Numbered from the stretch's first letter, positions 51,501 to 60,126 are shown. The stretch is DNA of 64,000 nucleotides from an uncultured Polaribacter sp. (GCF_947503875.1 NZ_CANNFH010000002.1:310001-374000), one strand, 5' to 3'. Program-made: numbers and translations. The notes: generated by a model from the letters alone, not told the origin.

Positions 51501-52923
51501 GGCAGATTTCACCAAAGGTGAAGCCGATGTTTTGCGTAAAGCCATGGGTAAAAAGCAAATTGCGGTTTTAGATAAAATGAAACCTCAATTTATAGAACAA
51601 GCTGCTGCAAATGGTCATGATGCCGAAAAATTAGAAAAAATCTGGAAAGATTGGGAAGCCTTTGCAAGTTACGCCTTTAACAAATCACATTCCACTTGTT
51701 ATGCTTGGATTGCTTATCAAACTGCGTATTTAAAAGCACATTATCCTGCAGAATATATGGCGTCTGTACTTTCTAATAACATGAAAGATATTAAAGCCGT
51801 TTCGTTTTTTATGGAAGAATGCAAACGTATGGGGCTTGAAGTTTTAGGGCCAGATTTAAATGAATCTTTCTTAAAATTTTCGGTAAATAAAGAAGGCGCA
51901 GTTCGTTTTGGTATGGCTGCTGTAAAAGGTGTTGGTGCTGCTGCTGTAAGAGCTATTATTAAAGAGCGAGAAGAAAACGGGAATTATTCCTCAATTTTCG
52001 ATTTGGCAAAACGTATCGATTTACGTGCCGCCAATAAAAAATCTTTTGATAGCCTAATAAAAGCAGGTGCTTTTGATTCTTTTACAGACACACATAGAGC
52101 GCAATATTTTGCCACCGATGAAAAAGGACAAACGTTTTTAGAACGCGCCATGAAATTTGGTAGTAAATTTCAAGAAAATGAAAATTCTGCACAAGTTTCT
52201 ATGTTTGGCGAAGCTTCAACGGTACAATTTCCAGAACCAGATATTCCAGAATGTGAAACCTGGGGAACTATGGAATTGTTATCGCAAGAAAAAGAGGTAA
52301 TTGGTATTTATATTTCTGCACATCCTTTAGACGATTTTAAAAATGAAATGAAATTTTGTAACGCATCTTTAAAGTATTTTAAAGGCGAATTAGATAAATT
52401 GGTAGGCAGTAATTTAGCTTTTGCATCTATAATTACAGATGTGCAACACCGTGTTTCTAAGGCAGGAAAAGGTTGGGCAATGTTTACTATGGAAGATTAT
52501 GGAGACAGCCACGAATTTAGAATATTTGGTGAAGATTACTTAAAAATGAAACACTTTTTAGTACCCAATTCTTTCTTGTTTACAAGATGTACTGTGCAAC
52601 CAGGTTGGATGAACAAAAACACAGGAGTTATGGGAGAACCTCGTTTAAAATTTACAGAAATGAAGTTATTGCATGATATTATGGACGAACTTTGTAAAAA
52701 AGTAACCATTCAGTTGCCTTTAGAAGAAATTAATGCACAAACCATTTTAAATTTAGAATCCATTTTAAAAAATAAACCAGGCAAGCAAAGTTTAAATTTT
52801 ACGGTTTGGGACGAAAAAGAGAAACTAGAAGTAAGTTTACCCAGTAGAAATACAAAAATTCATATTTCTAATGAATTGTTGGCTACTTTAGAGAGTCAGC
52901 AGATACAGTTTAAGTTGAATTAA
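48583..52923 (+). CDS. dnaE: DNA polymerase III subunit alpha with N-terminal exonuclease domain
   Basis: A 1446-residue replicative polymerase. Residues 1 to about 205 are a DnaQ-like DEDDh exonuclease (FDTETTGLPKS near the start, GEAHNATADVEAT near 170), so proofreading is fused to the polymerase. The PHP domain starts at about 258 (HLHNH, 262-266). The palm carries the catalytic PDIDIDFDD (Asp673, Asp675, Asp677). Then come GPGRGSAAGS, YQEQVM, the FNKSHSTCYA segment and a C-terminal OB-fold. Fusion of the exonuclease is known in Bacteroidota. It is monocistronic. Confidence 0.96.
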   Translation: MYLIFDTETTGLPKSWNAPITDTDNWPRCIQIAWQLHDGMGNVLEHNDFLIKPEGFNIPFDAERIHGISTELAEEQGIALNEGLQLFNEALKKTKFIVGQNVGFDINIMGCEFHRLGVENNLTTLPLLDTCTEKTATMCQIPGGRGGKFKLPTLTELHNHLFGVGFGEAHNATADVEATTRCFLELIRLREFTKEQLDVDADYFKNFSEANPKPIQVIGLKHINLKKESDKIRKRLDKLKDVQETKSTSEGLAELENVQFAHLHNHTQFSVLQSTMQIGNIVKAAAKDNMPAIAMTDTANMMASFHFVSAILNHNKNAENPIKPIIGCEFNVCEDHKNKSQKDNGYQVVLLAKNKKGYHNLAKMSSIAFVDGFYYVPRIDREIIKQYKEDIIVLTGNLYGEVPSKILNLGEKQAEEALIWWKEQFKDDFYIELMRHNQQDEDIVNETLLKFSKKHDVKIVATNNTFYLEKKDANAHDILLCVKDGEKQATPKGKGRGYRYGLPNEEYYFKSTEEMKTLFADLPEAIINIQEIVDKIEIFTLARDVLLPAFDIPEEFLSEEDKIDGGKRGENAFLKHLTFEGAKKRYGEITESIKERLDFELEVIEKTGYPGYFLIVEDFIREARNMDVSVGPGRGSAAGSVVAYCLWITNIDPIKYDLLFERFLNPERVSMPDIDIDFDDEGRGRVMDYVIDKYGANQVAQIITYGTMAAKSSIRDTARVLDLPLFEADRIAKLIPGIKLKNIFGDDAKSKGKVDGLRAEEKVLVEELKTISYGNDLASETVNKATILEGSVRNTGIHACGVIITPGDITNYVPVALAKDSDMYVTQFDNSVVESAGLLKMDFLGLKTLTLIKDTVKIVKAKHGVELDPENFPLDDVPTYELFQRGETVGIFQYESPGMQKHMRSLKPTVFADLIAMNALYRPGPMEYIPSFINRKHGTEDIEYDLPAMEEYLAETYGITVYQEQVMLLSQKLADFTKGEADVLRKAMGKKQIAVLDKMKPQFIEQAAANGHDAEKLEKIWKDWEAFASYAFNKSHSTCYAWIAYQTAYLKAHYPAEYMASVLSNNMKDIKAVSFFMEECKRMGLEVLGPDLNESFLKFSVNKEGAVRFGMAAVKGVGAAAVRAIIKEREENGNYSSIFDLAKRIDLRAANKKSFDSLIKAGAFDSFTDTHRAQYFATDEKGQTFLERAMKFGSKFQENENSAQVSMFGEASTVQFPEPDIPECETWGTMELLSQEKEVIGIYISAHPLDDFKNEMKFCNASLKYFKGELDKLVGSNLAFASIITDVQHRVSKAGKGWAMFTMEDYGDSHEFRIFGEDYLKMKHFLVPNSFLFTRCTVQPGWMNKNTGVMGEPRLKFTEMKLLHDIMDELCKKVTIQLPLEEINAQTILNLESILKNKPGKQSLNFTVWDEKEKLEVSLPSRNTKIHISNELLATLESQQIQFKLN

Positions 52924-52927
52924 GTTT

Positions 52928-52952
52928 CTGCTTGTTTAAAAAAAACAAACAG
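52928..52952 (+). terminator. Hairpin after dnaE
   Basis: CTGCTTGTTT and AAACAAACAG form a ten-base stem with one mismatch around an A-rich loop, five bases after the stop. It lacks a T-run, so termination is uncertain. Confidence 0.4.
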
Positions 52953-53047
52953 ATTGTAATTCAACAAGCGCAGTTAAGCACTTTGAGGTTTAATTAGGTT
53001 TATAACCATTTTCAAATTATTTGTCTTTATTTTTGAAAGCTTTCTAT

Positions 53048-53080
53048 AAGATCTTACAGATTTTTAAAACCTGTCAAGTG
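53048..53080. repeat. Degenerate TTACAGATTTT/AAAACCTGT palindrome
   Basis: AGATCTTACAGATTTTTAAA with ACCTGTCAAG resembles a degraded copy of the palindrome at 55425-55450. A weak GTGC/GCAC hairpin with CTTTTTT follows at 53080-53098 and could be a terminator. The 380-base gap 52924-53303 otherwise holds only the hairpin above and the promoter dyad of the oxidase gene. Confidence 0.5.
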
Positions 53081-53264
53081 TGCTCTGGCACCTTTTTTAA
53101 TCTTCAACCAGAAAAATAAAACAGTCTTAATTTCAAATTGATAAAATATTTTCTTCAAAATACTAATATTTTTGTTGAACGCTATTTATTTTGTCATTTC
53201 CTTAAAACTTCAAGTAAAATCAAGACTTTTTAGATAAATTAACGAAACCTTCACTTTTACAGAG

Positions 53265-53292
53265 TTTATTAAACCTAACTTTGTTTAATAAA
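53265..53292 (+). promoter_or_regulatory. Promoter with a 10-bp inverted repeat spanning the -7 box
   Basis: TTTATTAAAC (53265-53274) and GTTTAATAAA (53283-53292) are a perfect ten-base inverted repeat separated by eight bases. The perfect -7 box TAACTTTG (53276-53283) lies exactly in this centre. The ATG of the FAD oxidase follows 11 bases later. A protein bound to the dyad would occlude the promoter. Confidence 0.65.
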
Positions 53293-53303
53293 ATTTAAAA
53301 AAA

Positions 53304-54638
53304 ATGGAACAAAAAAAGAACGGTACTTGGGTAAGTTGGAATGAGAACTTAAAACACGACTACAAATCACTATATAAGGTGACCACAGAGGAGGAGTTGC
53401 GAGAAGTAATTGCTAGCAACGATAAGATTCGTTTTTTTGGAAACAAACAATCTTCGGCAGATATTGCAGCAGGAACTTCAGCTTTATTAGACATGAAAAG
53501 CTACAATAAAATAGTTTCTTATGACTATAATGCCAAAACAATAACTGTAGAATCTGGTGTTATTTTGGGCGATTTATTGGAAGCTATAGAAAAAGTAGGT
53601 TGGTGTATACCTTGTTTGCCAGACATTAATACCATAACAATTGGTGGTGCTTTAGCAACAGGAACACATGGTACAAGTGGTAAATTATTATCTGAATATA
53701 TAGACTCTTGTAGATTGGTTTTAGCAGATGGTTCTGTAAAAGAGATAAACAAAGAAGACGAATTATTAAATGCGGTAAAGGTTTCTTTAGGAATGTTAGG
53801 TGTTTTGTCTACTGTAACTTTTCAATGCGAACCAGAATATACGTTACATATTAAAGAAAGACCAGAAAATGATAATCAATGGTTACCAAAAGTACAAGAA
53901 CGTTTAAAAAAGCATGCTTTTTTAAGAGTGCTTTGGTTGCCACATACAAATAATGGTTATGTAATTACTGGAGATAAAATAAACCCTGATACTGAAATTA
54001 CAGAAAATTTAGGTCCTAAGTTTTTAAAACATAGAAGAACTGCATCTAAAATTTTATATAAATATTCGCACGTTTTTCCTTGGATAACTGCCGTAGCTAA
54101 TAAATTATTATATCGTGGATTTTTTAGTTCTAAAAAAGAACACAAAGGCTCTTTATATCAAGCAACCGTTACAAAATCTAGAGGTTCTACTTTAGAATTG
54201 GCAGAATGGACAGTTGGTTTAAGTAAATTTCCACAGGTTTTTGCAGAATTGAAGGAAGAAATTAACAAATGGTCTAACAATTCTTTTATTCATATTCCTA
54301 TGGATGTGCGTTTTGTGCAAAAAGATGAGGCTTGGTTAAGTTATGCATACAATGAAGATATTGTAACTATGGGGTGTGTTTCTAGAAATGCAGCAACAGC
54401 AGATACTTACGAAGCTTTTAAAACAGTAGAAAACATATTTTTAAAATATGGAGGAAGACCACATTGGGGAAAACGTTTTGCAGCCAAAGATGCACAATTG
54501 TCTAAAATTTATCCAAAATGGGAAGATTTTAAAGATTTAAGAGCAGAATTAGATCCTACAAATAAATTTTTGAATCCTTATTTGGCCAAATTGGTAAATG
54601 CAAAAAAAGCTGTACATGCAGAAAAAAGTGTTGCCTAA
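53304..54638 (+). CDS. FAD-dependent lactone/alditol oxidase-like protein
   Basis: A 444-residue VAO-type flavoprotein of the D-arabinono-1,4-lactone oxidase/alditol oxidase group. The FAD domain has TIGGALATGTHGTSGKL (about 112-128); the C-terminal ALO domain ends with the FRPHWGK-like GRPHWGKRF. The position of the covalent FAD-binding His in alditol oxidase (GSGHSFNEIA) reads GNKQSSADIA here (Gln49), so FAD is probably not covalently bound. No signal peptide. Substrate could be a sugar lactone or polyol. It overlaps the HAD gene, and its promoter has a 28-bp dyad. Confidence 0.88.
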   Translation: MEQKKNGTWVSWNENLKHDYKSLYKVTTEEELREVIASNDKIRFFGNKQSSADIAAGTSALLDMKSYNKIVSYDYNAKTITVESGVILGDLLEAIEKVGWCIPCLPDINTITIGGALATGTHGTSGKLLSEYIDSCRLVLADGSVKEINKEDELLNAVKVSLGMLGVLSTVTFQCEPEYTLHIKERPENDNQWLPKVQERLKKHAFLRVLWLPHTNNGYVITGDKINPDTEITENLGPKFLKHRRTASKILYKYSHVFPWITAVANKLLYRGFFSSKKEHKGSLYQATVTKSRGSTLELAEWTVGLSKFPQVFAELKEEINKWSNNSFIHIPMDVRFVQKDEAWLSYAYNEDIVTMGCVSRNAATADTYEAFKTVENIFLKYGGRPHWGKRFAAKDAQLSKIYPKWEDFKDLRAELDPTNKFLNPYLAKLVNAKKAVHAEKSVA

Positions 54639-55278
54639 AGGTTTTTTGTTCGATTTTGATGGTGTAGTTGTACATAGCTTTAAAAGCCATGGTAATGCTT
54701 GGAGTAGTGCTTTTAGAGAATTATTTAATCAAGAAATTGCACCTTTTCCTAAAAGTCATGCAGGTAAATCGCCAATGCTAATCTCTGAATATTATTGCAG
54801 TGTTATTGGTGAAGAAAAACGTGCAGAAGAATTATTTTTGTTAAAGGACGTTCATCTTGATAAATATTTTACAATACCAGACTTATTACCTGGCGTTAGA
54901 GAGTTTACAGATTTTCTAACAGCTAAAAATATTCCTTACGGAATTGCAAGTAACGCCACAAGAGGATTTTTAAAAAATAGCATCAAACATTTATTCTTGA
55001 ACTTCAAAAATTATTTTGGAGTTCAAGATTATGATAAACCAAAACCTGCGCCAGAAGCCTATATAAAACTAGCTGAACATTTGGGTTTTACGCAAACTGA
55101 TTTTAAAGATATTTGGGTTTTTGAAGATAGTTTAACGGGCACAAAAGCCGCTAAATTAGCAGGAATGGTTCCTATTGGAATTACTACTCAATACACAGAA
55201 GAAGAATTAAAAGCGGGCGGGAGTGCATTGGTTTTTCCAACTTTGCTGGAAGCTTATCAATATTTACAAAATAATTAA
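54616..55278 (+). CDS. HAD family phosphatase (beta-phosphoglucomutase-like)
   Basis: A 220-residue HAD hydrolase. Motif I is FDFDGVVVHS (Asp13, Asp15), motif II is ASNATRGF, motif III lysine is in KPKPAPEAY, and motif IV is VFEDSLTGTKAA. The subclass fits beta-phosphoglucomutase or sugar-phosphate phosphatases. ATG 54616 is preferred; 54598 would add six residues. Either way the start lies inside the oxidase gene (23 or 41 bases overlap), so the two are translationally coupled and probably act on the same sugar. Confidence 0.9.
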   Translation: MQKKVLPKGFLFDFDGVVVHSFKSHGNAWSSAFRELFNQEIAPFPKSHAGKSPMLISEYYCSVIGEEKRAEELFLLKDVHLDKYFTIPDLLPGVREFTDFLTAKNIPYGIASNATRGFLKNSIKHLFLNFKNYFGVQDYDKPKPAPEAYIKLAEHLGFTQTDFKDIWVFEDSLTGTKAAKLAGMVPIGITTQYTEEELKAGGSALVFPTLLEAYQYLQNN

Positions 55279-55280
55279 TT

Positions 55281-55369
55281 GGGCGTTCCCTTTCAGGTCA
55301 GGCTTTCGCTACTCACTTTTTTTGCTGAAAAAGCAAAAAAGAGTTCAAACAGGTCGCTCAATCCTTAAC
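55281..55369 (+). repeat. Dispersed 3' element, variant copy 3
   Basis: GGGCGTTCCC at the left and CCTTAACGC at the right pair through GCGTT/AACGC. The inner CACTTTTTTTGCT pairs with AGCAAAAAAGAG. GGTCAGGCTTTCGCTACTC and AGGTCGCTCAATCC parallel the GCTTTCC and TTCAATC blocks of copies 1 and 2. It begins two bases after the HAD stop and can fold as a long hairpin. Confidence 0.75.
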
Positions 55370-55424
55370 GCGTATAGAGCACTTCAAAAGGAAGTAATTT
55401 AAAGCCACTTTTTTGATATAAAGA

Positions 55425-55450
55425 CCTCACAGATTTTGGAAACTGTGAGG
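55425..55450. terminator. CCTCACAG/CTGTGAGG hairpin terminator
   Basis: CCTCACAG and CTGTGAGG form a perfect eight-base stem, extended by an A/T pair. On the plus side ATTTTATTTTTTT follows. It lies 27 bases beyond the gldA stop on the opposite strand and after the HAD gene, so it can serve both. The degenerate palindrome at 53048 looks related. Confidence 0.8.
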
Positions 55451-55476
55451 ATTTTATTTTTTTAACAGCAAACAAC

Positions 55477-56373
55477 TTAATTTTTTGTCAACTCTGTAAA
55501 CAAACTTTCTAAAGTTTTGTTTTCAGAACTTAATTCTAGCACTTTAAAGTCATTTTTTTGTGCAAAATCAAAAATTTTAGCACGCATATCTTGTTCAGAG
55601 TTAAAAGTAAGTTGCCAAGTAGCTCTATCCATTTTTTTTGATGCAACAAGATAATCTAATCTTTGAATTAGAGATTCATTAACAGTTACATTAAAAATAA
55701 CCTTTATAATTTGTTGCTTATTATTTTGTAATTCAGCAAGCGGTTTATCAATAATTAATTCTCCTTTTTTAATAATGATAACGCTATCGCAAACAGCCTC
55801 TACTTCTTGCATAATGTGTGTAGAAAATAAAACAGTTTTGTCTTTACCTAGCTCCTTAATTAAGCTTCTAATTTCTACCAATTGATTAGGATCTAAACCA
55901 GTAGTTGGTTCATCTAAAATTAAAACTTTAGGGTTGTGTAAAATTGCAGCTGCCAAACCAACTCTTTGCTGATATCCTTTAGAAAGCTGATTTATTTTTT
56001 TACCAGCTTCTAAGGTTAATCCTACTTTATTGATACAAATTTCTATTTGGCTTTTATCAACCTTAAAAATAGCAGCTTGAAATTGCAAATATTCTCTTAC
56101 ATACATATCTGCATATAAAGGATTATGCTCTGGTAAATAACCAATTTGTTTTTGTGCTTTTAGCGGACTTTGCAAAACATCAATATCATCAACTAAAACA
56201 GTACCAGAATTTGGTTTTATAAATCCTGTTAAAATCTTCATCATTGTAGATTTACCAGCACCATTTGGCCCCAAGAAACCAATAATCTGTCCTTTTTCCG
56301 CAAAAAAAGAAACATTATTTAACGCTTTTTGTGTTTTATAAAATTTAGATACTGATGTTACTGCTATAGACAT
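55477..56373 (-). CDS. gldA: Gliding motility ABC transporter ATP-binding protein
   Basis: GldA is the ATPase of the GldAFG ABC transporter required for gliding in some flavobacteria. The 298-residue protein has Walker A GPNGAGKST (35-43), the Q-loop region KQIGYLPEHNPLYADMYVRE, the signature LSKGYQQRVGLAAA, Walker B VLILDEPTTGLD and the switch His in FSTHIMQEVEAVCD. Length and sequence fit GldA rather than a generic ABC-2 ATPase. gldF and gldG are not adjacent, which is usual. It has a strong terminator. Confidence 0.9.
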   Translation of the reverse strand: MSIAVTSVSKFYKTQKALNNVSFFAEKGQIIGFLGPNGAGKSTMMKILTGFIKPNSGTVLVDDIDVLQSPLKAQKQIGYLPEHNPLYADMYVREYLQFQAAIFKVDKSQIEICINKVGLTLEAGKKINQLSKGYQQRVGLAAAILHNPKVLILDEPTTGLDPNQLVEIRSLIKELGKDKTVLFSTHIMQEVEAVCDSVIIIKKGELIIDKPLAELQNNKQQIIKVIFNVTVNESLIQRLDYLVASKKMDRATWQLTFNSEQDMRAKIFDFAQKNDFKVLELSSENKTLESLFTELTKN

Positions 56374-56527
56374 TTTTAATTGAAAATTAGTTTAAATCTA
56401 AATCTCATAATTTAAACGAGTTCTGGATACAAATTTTCTGAAAAAGAAATTTCACTAAAACTAACGTTTGGTTTTACTTTAAATAAAGCTATAATTACTA
56501 CTATAAAATAACGAAATAAAAATACGT

Positions 56528-57298
56528 TTAGTTTTTGGCTAGAGCTAAATTTTCTCTAATTTTTCTAATATTTTTCATTCTTGCCCAAGCCAATCTATGA
56601 CGTTGTTTGTATAGCCAAAGTGTGCCTAAATCTAACAAAAAATAAAAAAAACTAATGCCACTTGGTGGATTATGACTTGGTAAAAAATCGAAAACTTCCC
56701 AGGCAGTTGCAGGCCATTCCCAACACAAATAATGTGTTCCTACAATTTCTAAATAAGCTACAACTATATACATGGTTAAATAAAACAAGCGCTCTCTAGG
56801 CTTTTTTCTTAAGATTAAAAGTGTTGCAGCCGTCATTACAAAACCAAAAACATCATTCTTTAAAATAAGAAATACAGTTGCATAAATGATGATGAAAACC
56901 GTAAAAAAACCTTCAATTTTAGCTTTATGTTTAATAATGCTGGCCGCTTTAGAAAAATATAAAACTGCCATATATACCAAAGCATGCCCAGGAGGCACAT
57001 AATGAGGTACATTACCTAACCTGTAGGCATACATTCCCATAACAATAGAGAATAAATATTCACCAATAATTGCAATGAGTACTGCTGTAATCATTTGTTC
57101 TCTGTTACGCTTGTTTACTTTGTAAAATACAATCGTAAATACCACAAACATTACTCCGTTTGCATAATCTTGTGCATTTTCTGTAACTGAAACAAAATAA
57201 CGACTATCTAAAAACAAACCTGTTGCTAAAAAAAAGAATATAAGCCCTAAACTTTTTAAAGTGGCGTATAAAGGCGATTTTGTTGCTAATAAACTCAT
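56528..57298 (-). CDS. Multi-pass inner-membrane protein
   Basis: A 256-residue protein with seven to eight hydrophobic spans. Distinct loop motifs are VPHYVPPGHALVYMA (about 96-110) and SHNPPSGISFFYFLLDLG (about 207-224); the C-terminus is basic. These look like conserved functional sites, but I do not recognise the family. It sits between gldA (154 bases downstream on the same strand) and the beta-barrel operon, which ends before its start with a terminator in between. Confidence 0.7.
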   Translation of the reverse strand: MSLLATKSPLYATLKSLGLIFFFLATGLFLDSRYFVSVTENAQDYANGVMFVVFTIVFYKVNKRNREQMITAVLIAIIGEYLFSIVMGMYAYRLGNVPHYVPPGHALVYMAVLYFSKAASIIKHKAKIEGFFTVFIIIYATVFLILKNDVFGFVMTAATLLILRKKPRERLFYLTMYIVVAYLEIVGTHYLCWEWPATAWEVFDFLPSHNPPSGISFFYFLLDLGTLWLYKQRHRLAWARMKNIRKIRENLALAKN

Positions 57299-57320
57299 AC
57301 TGCGAAAATAATAAACAAAA

Positions 57321-57355
57321 TAAAAATGACTCCATAATTATGGAGCCATTTTTAA
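57321..57355. terminator. Terminator of the GLPGLI/beta-barrel operon
   Basis: AAAAATGACTCCATAATTAT and GGAGCCATTTTT form a long stem (CTCCATA/TATGGAG core, one mismatch) with A-run and T-run flanks. It lies 21 bases after the beta-barrel gene stop. Confidence 0.9.
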
Positions 57356-57375
57356 AAGTTATGTAATTCTTAATT

Positions 57376-60126
57376 TTATAATTGATAACGGATTCTAAAA
57401 CTTACAAATCTTGGTAAGATAAAACGTTCGTTAATAGATGTAGAAATAATACTCTGATTAACACTTGCTTCTGAACCTGTTGCCAAAAGGTTGTTACCAA
57501 CAATTTCATATTCAAACTTTGCATCTCTATCTTTTCTATAGGCTAATTTTGCATTCCAAATACTAAATGTGTTGGTACTTTCTCCATCCACTATTTGATT
57601 CGTAAAAGAATAATCAGATGTTAAGGTAACAGCATTCCAGATATAAGCATCAAAATTTATAGAAGGCCTATGATTTACTGTTTTTACAATAGCGTTTCTG
57701 GCACTGTTATTTTGATCTAAAAAAGAAACATTATATCTTAACGTTACATTTGGTGCTTTCCTAAAATTAGTACCAACTCTTGCTCCTACAGATCTACTTA
57801 TATTCTCGTTTGTATTGGCTGTACTATTTAAAAATTGAAAAGTTTTAGAATAATTAAACCTACCTGTTAAAGAAGTTTGAATTTTACCAAACCTTTTTCC
57901 TGCATTTAAAAAAGCGGTTGCACTTTCATTATCTAAAGGAGAATTTAAAAATGAAGCACTACGAACTATATTACCTGGTGTGAAAATTGTATTTCTATTT
58001 ACTTGATCTGCTGTTTTACTATAAGATAATCTTCCTACAACATTGGTATTATTAAACAAATTAAAACTTCTGTAAAATAAACTAAAATTATGTGTGTTAG
58101 AATTTAGTAACTCTGCATTACCTGCTTGAAAAGAATCGTAATTACTAGCTACAAGACCTCTTGCAATTTGGTTTACGTCTGTAAAATTTACCCTTTTTCT
58201 ATAATTAAAGGTTAAGCTTTCGCTTTTCTTAAACTGAGCAACCATTTCAAATTCAGGCAATAATTCATTAAAAGTATCTTTAAAAAATTCTGTACCATAT
58301 TGTGTGTTATTCACATTGTAAGCATGTGCTGTAACACCTGGTGTAAAAGTAAAAATACCTGCTTTTAATCGATATCTAGCACCAACATATACATCTGTAA
58401 AATTATATTGGGTGTCGTTGGTAATTTGCTCATCATCTATTCCGTCTATTTCTGGGTCTGGATTAAATTGTGTTCCGTTATCTAAAATTTGAAAAAAACG
58501 TGAATTAAAATTTTGACTGCTTGCAATTGTACCTCCAACAAAATTCAAATTACTTTTTCCGTTTAAAATGTAATAATAATCTAATCTGGCATCTAATTGA
58601 TTTGTTTTTACCTTTCTGTCTTGTTCTAAAGTGTAAAATAAATTGGTTCTATCCAATCCTAAATCTTCTGCAGCATCATCAAAACCATCATTCTCTGCCA
58701 AGTCATTATTATTAGGATCATTTTCAAGAGAAGCTACATAAAAAGGGTCTTCATCTTGCAAAACATGGGTAACCTCTAAAGCAAAAATATTTTTTTCGTT
58801 TGCTGTATAAAAATAACTCAAATCTTGATTAATCGTATAAGGTGTTGCATTTTGAGTTTCTGTAATATCACTTAACACACGTGAAGCAATATTTTCTGTT
58901 CTAGATTCATTAGAAAAACGACCAGATATGTTATAATTCATTTGATTATTTACATCTTTTTTATAAACAGCTCCAAAACGAAACAAACCTGTGTTGCTGT
59001 TTTGGTCTGTAGTATTGTCTCTAAATTCATCTGGAATTGCAGGATCTATATAATCAATATCTATAATATTTCTTTGCCCATTGCTATTTCCAGACCAGAT
59101 TAAAAAACCTGTTAAATCTAATTTTGTATTAGGAGAATAACTAAAGTTTACTGCAGATAGCTTAGTTTCTATTCGATTTGCATTTCTTGCACCTGCATTT
59201 AAAAATCCAATACCCACATCTGGCAAACTAATGTTTGTACCATTAGAAGGACTTTCACTTCTAAAACCACCGCCAAAACTTCTAACATCTCTTCTGCTTA
59301 GCACAATGTCTCCTAAATTATTTAAATCTCCAATAACATTTATTGTATATTTAGGCGAATAATAAAACAATTTAGGTTGAAATAAGTACAAACCTGTATC
59401 TTGAGAGTTTCCACCTCCAACAGAAATATCGCCAAACCAAAAATTCTTTTTTCCTTCTTTTAGTTTGATGTTTATAGCAACTCTATCTTGGTTGTTTTGC
59501 ACACCACTTAATTGGCTTACACTAGAGTAATTTCTTAATACTTGTATTTTATCTACAGCATTAGAAGGTATGTTTTTAGAAGCCAACCTTGTATCTCCAC
59601 TAAAAAATTCTTTACCATCTACCATAATTTTTTCTACACGCTTGCCTTCTACCTCTATTTGGCCTTGATCGTTTATTTCTACACCTGGTAGTTTTTCTAA
59701 AACATCTTCTAATTTACGTTCAGATCCGTTTTTAAAGGAATCTGCGTTGTACACAATAGTATCTCCCTTAACAGTTACTGGCATTTTAGAAACTATGGTA
59801 ATTTCATCTAAAGAATTGTCTTCTTTTAAGGTTATATTTTTTACGATATCTGCTTCTTTTGTAAGTACTTCAAAATCTGCAGGCTTAAAACCTATGTAGC
59901 TAATTTTAATATTATAAGTACCGTTTTTAGCCAAATCTAATTTGTATTTACCTTGTGCATCTGTAAAACCATAAGATGCCATTTTTTTGGTAATTTTATC
60001 AATGGCCAAAACATTTGCCATTTCTAAAGGCTCTCCAATACTATCTTTTACAACCCCAGTAAGTTTTAATTGAGCATTCGTAAAAAAAGTAACCATAAGT
60101 AGGATTAGTAGTACTATTTTTTTCAT
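57376..60126 (-). CDS. Outer-membrane beta-barrel protein with carboxypeptidase-like and plug domains
   Basis: A 916-residue outer-membrane protein with signal MKKIVLLILLMVTFFTNAQ. Residues about 20-100 are a CarboxypepD_reg-like domain (LTGVVKDSIGEPLEMANVLA), about 110-230 a plug-like domain (KLEDVLEKLPGVEINDQGQI, KIMVDGKEFFSGD), then a beta-barrel ending FRIRYQL. It lacks a SusC-type neighbour and resembles the OMP_b-brl_3 group. It is the last gene of the run with two GLPGLI genes; the promoter lies upstream of 62362. Confidence 0.9.
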   Translation of the reverse strand: MKKIVLLILLMVTFFTNAQLKLTGVVKDSIGEPLEMANVLAIDKITKKMASYGFTDAQGKYKLDLAKNGTYNIKISYIGFKPADFEVLTKEADIVKNITLKEDNSLDEITIVSKMPVTVKGDTIVYNADSFKNGSERKLEDVLEKLPGVEINDQGQIEVEGKRVEKIMVDGKEFFSGDTRLASKNIPSNAVDKIQVLRNYSSVSQLSGVQNNQDRVAINIKLKEGKKNFWFGDISVGGGNSQDTGLYLFQPKLFYYSPKYTINVIGDLNNLGDIVLSRRDVRSFGGGFRSESPSNGTNISLPDVGIGFLNAGARNANRIETKLSAVNFSYSPNTKLDLTGFLIWSGNSNGQRNIIDIDYIDPAIPDEFRDNTTDQNSNTGLFRFGAVYKKDVNNQMNYNISGRFSNESRTENIASRVLSDITETQNATPYTINQDLSYFYTANEKNIFALEVTHVLQDEDPFYVASLENDPNNNDLAENDGFDDAAEDLGLDRTNLFYTLEQDRKVKTNQLDARLDYYYILNGKSNLNFVGGTIASSQNFNSRFFQILDNGTQFNPDPEIDGIDDEQITNDTQYNFTDVYVGARYRLKAGIFTFTPGVTAHAYNVNNTQYGTEFFKDTFNELLPEFEMVAQFKKSESLTFNYRKRVNFTDVNQIARGLVASNYDSFQAGNAELLNSNTHNFSLFYRSFNLFNNTNVVGRLSYSKTADQVNRNTIFTPGNIVRSASFLNSPLDNESATAFLNAGKRFGKIQTSLTGRFNYSKTFQFLNSTANTNENISRSVGARVGTNFRKAPNVTLRYNVSFLDQNNSARNAIVKTVNHRPSINFDAYIWNAVTLTSDYSFTNQIVDGESTNTFSIWNAKLAYRKDRDAKFEYEIVGNNLLATGSEASVNQSIISTSINERFILPRFVSFRIRYQL

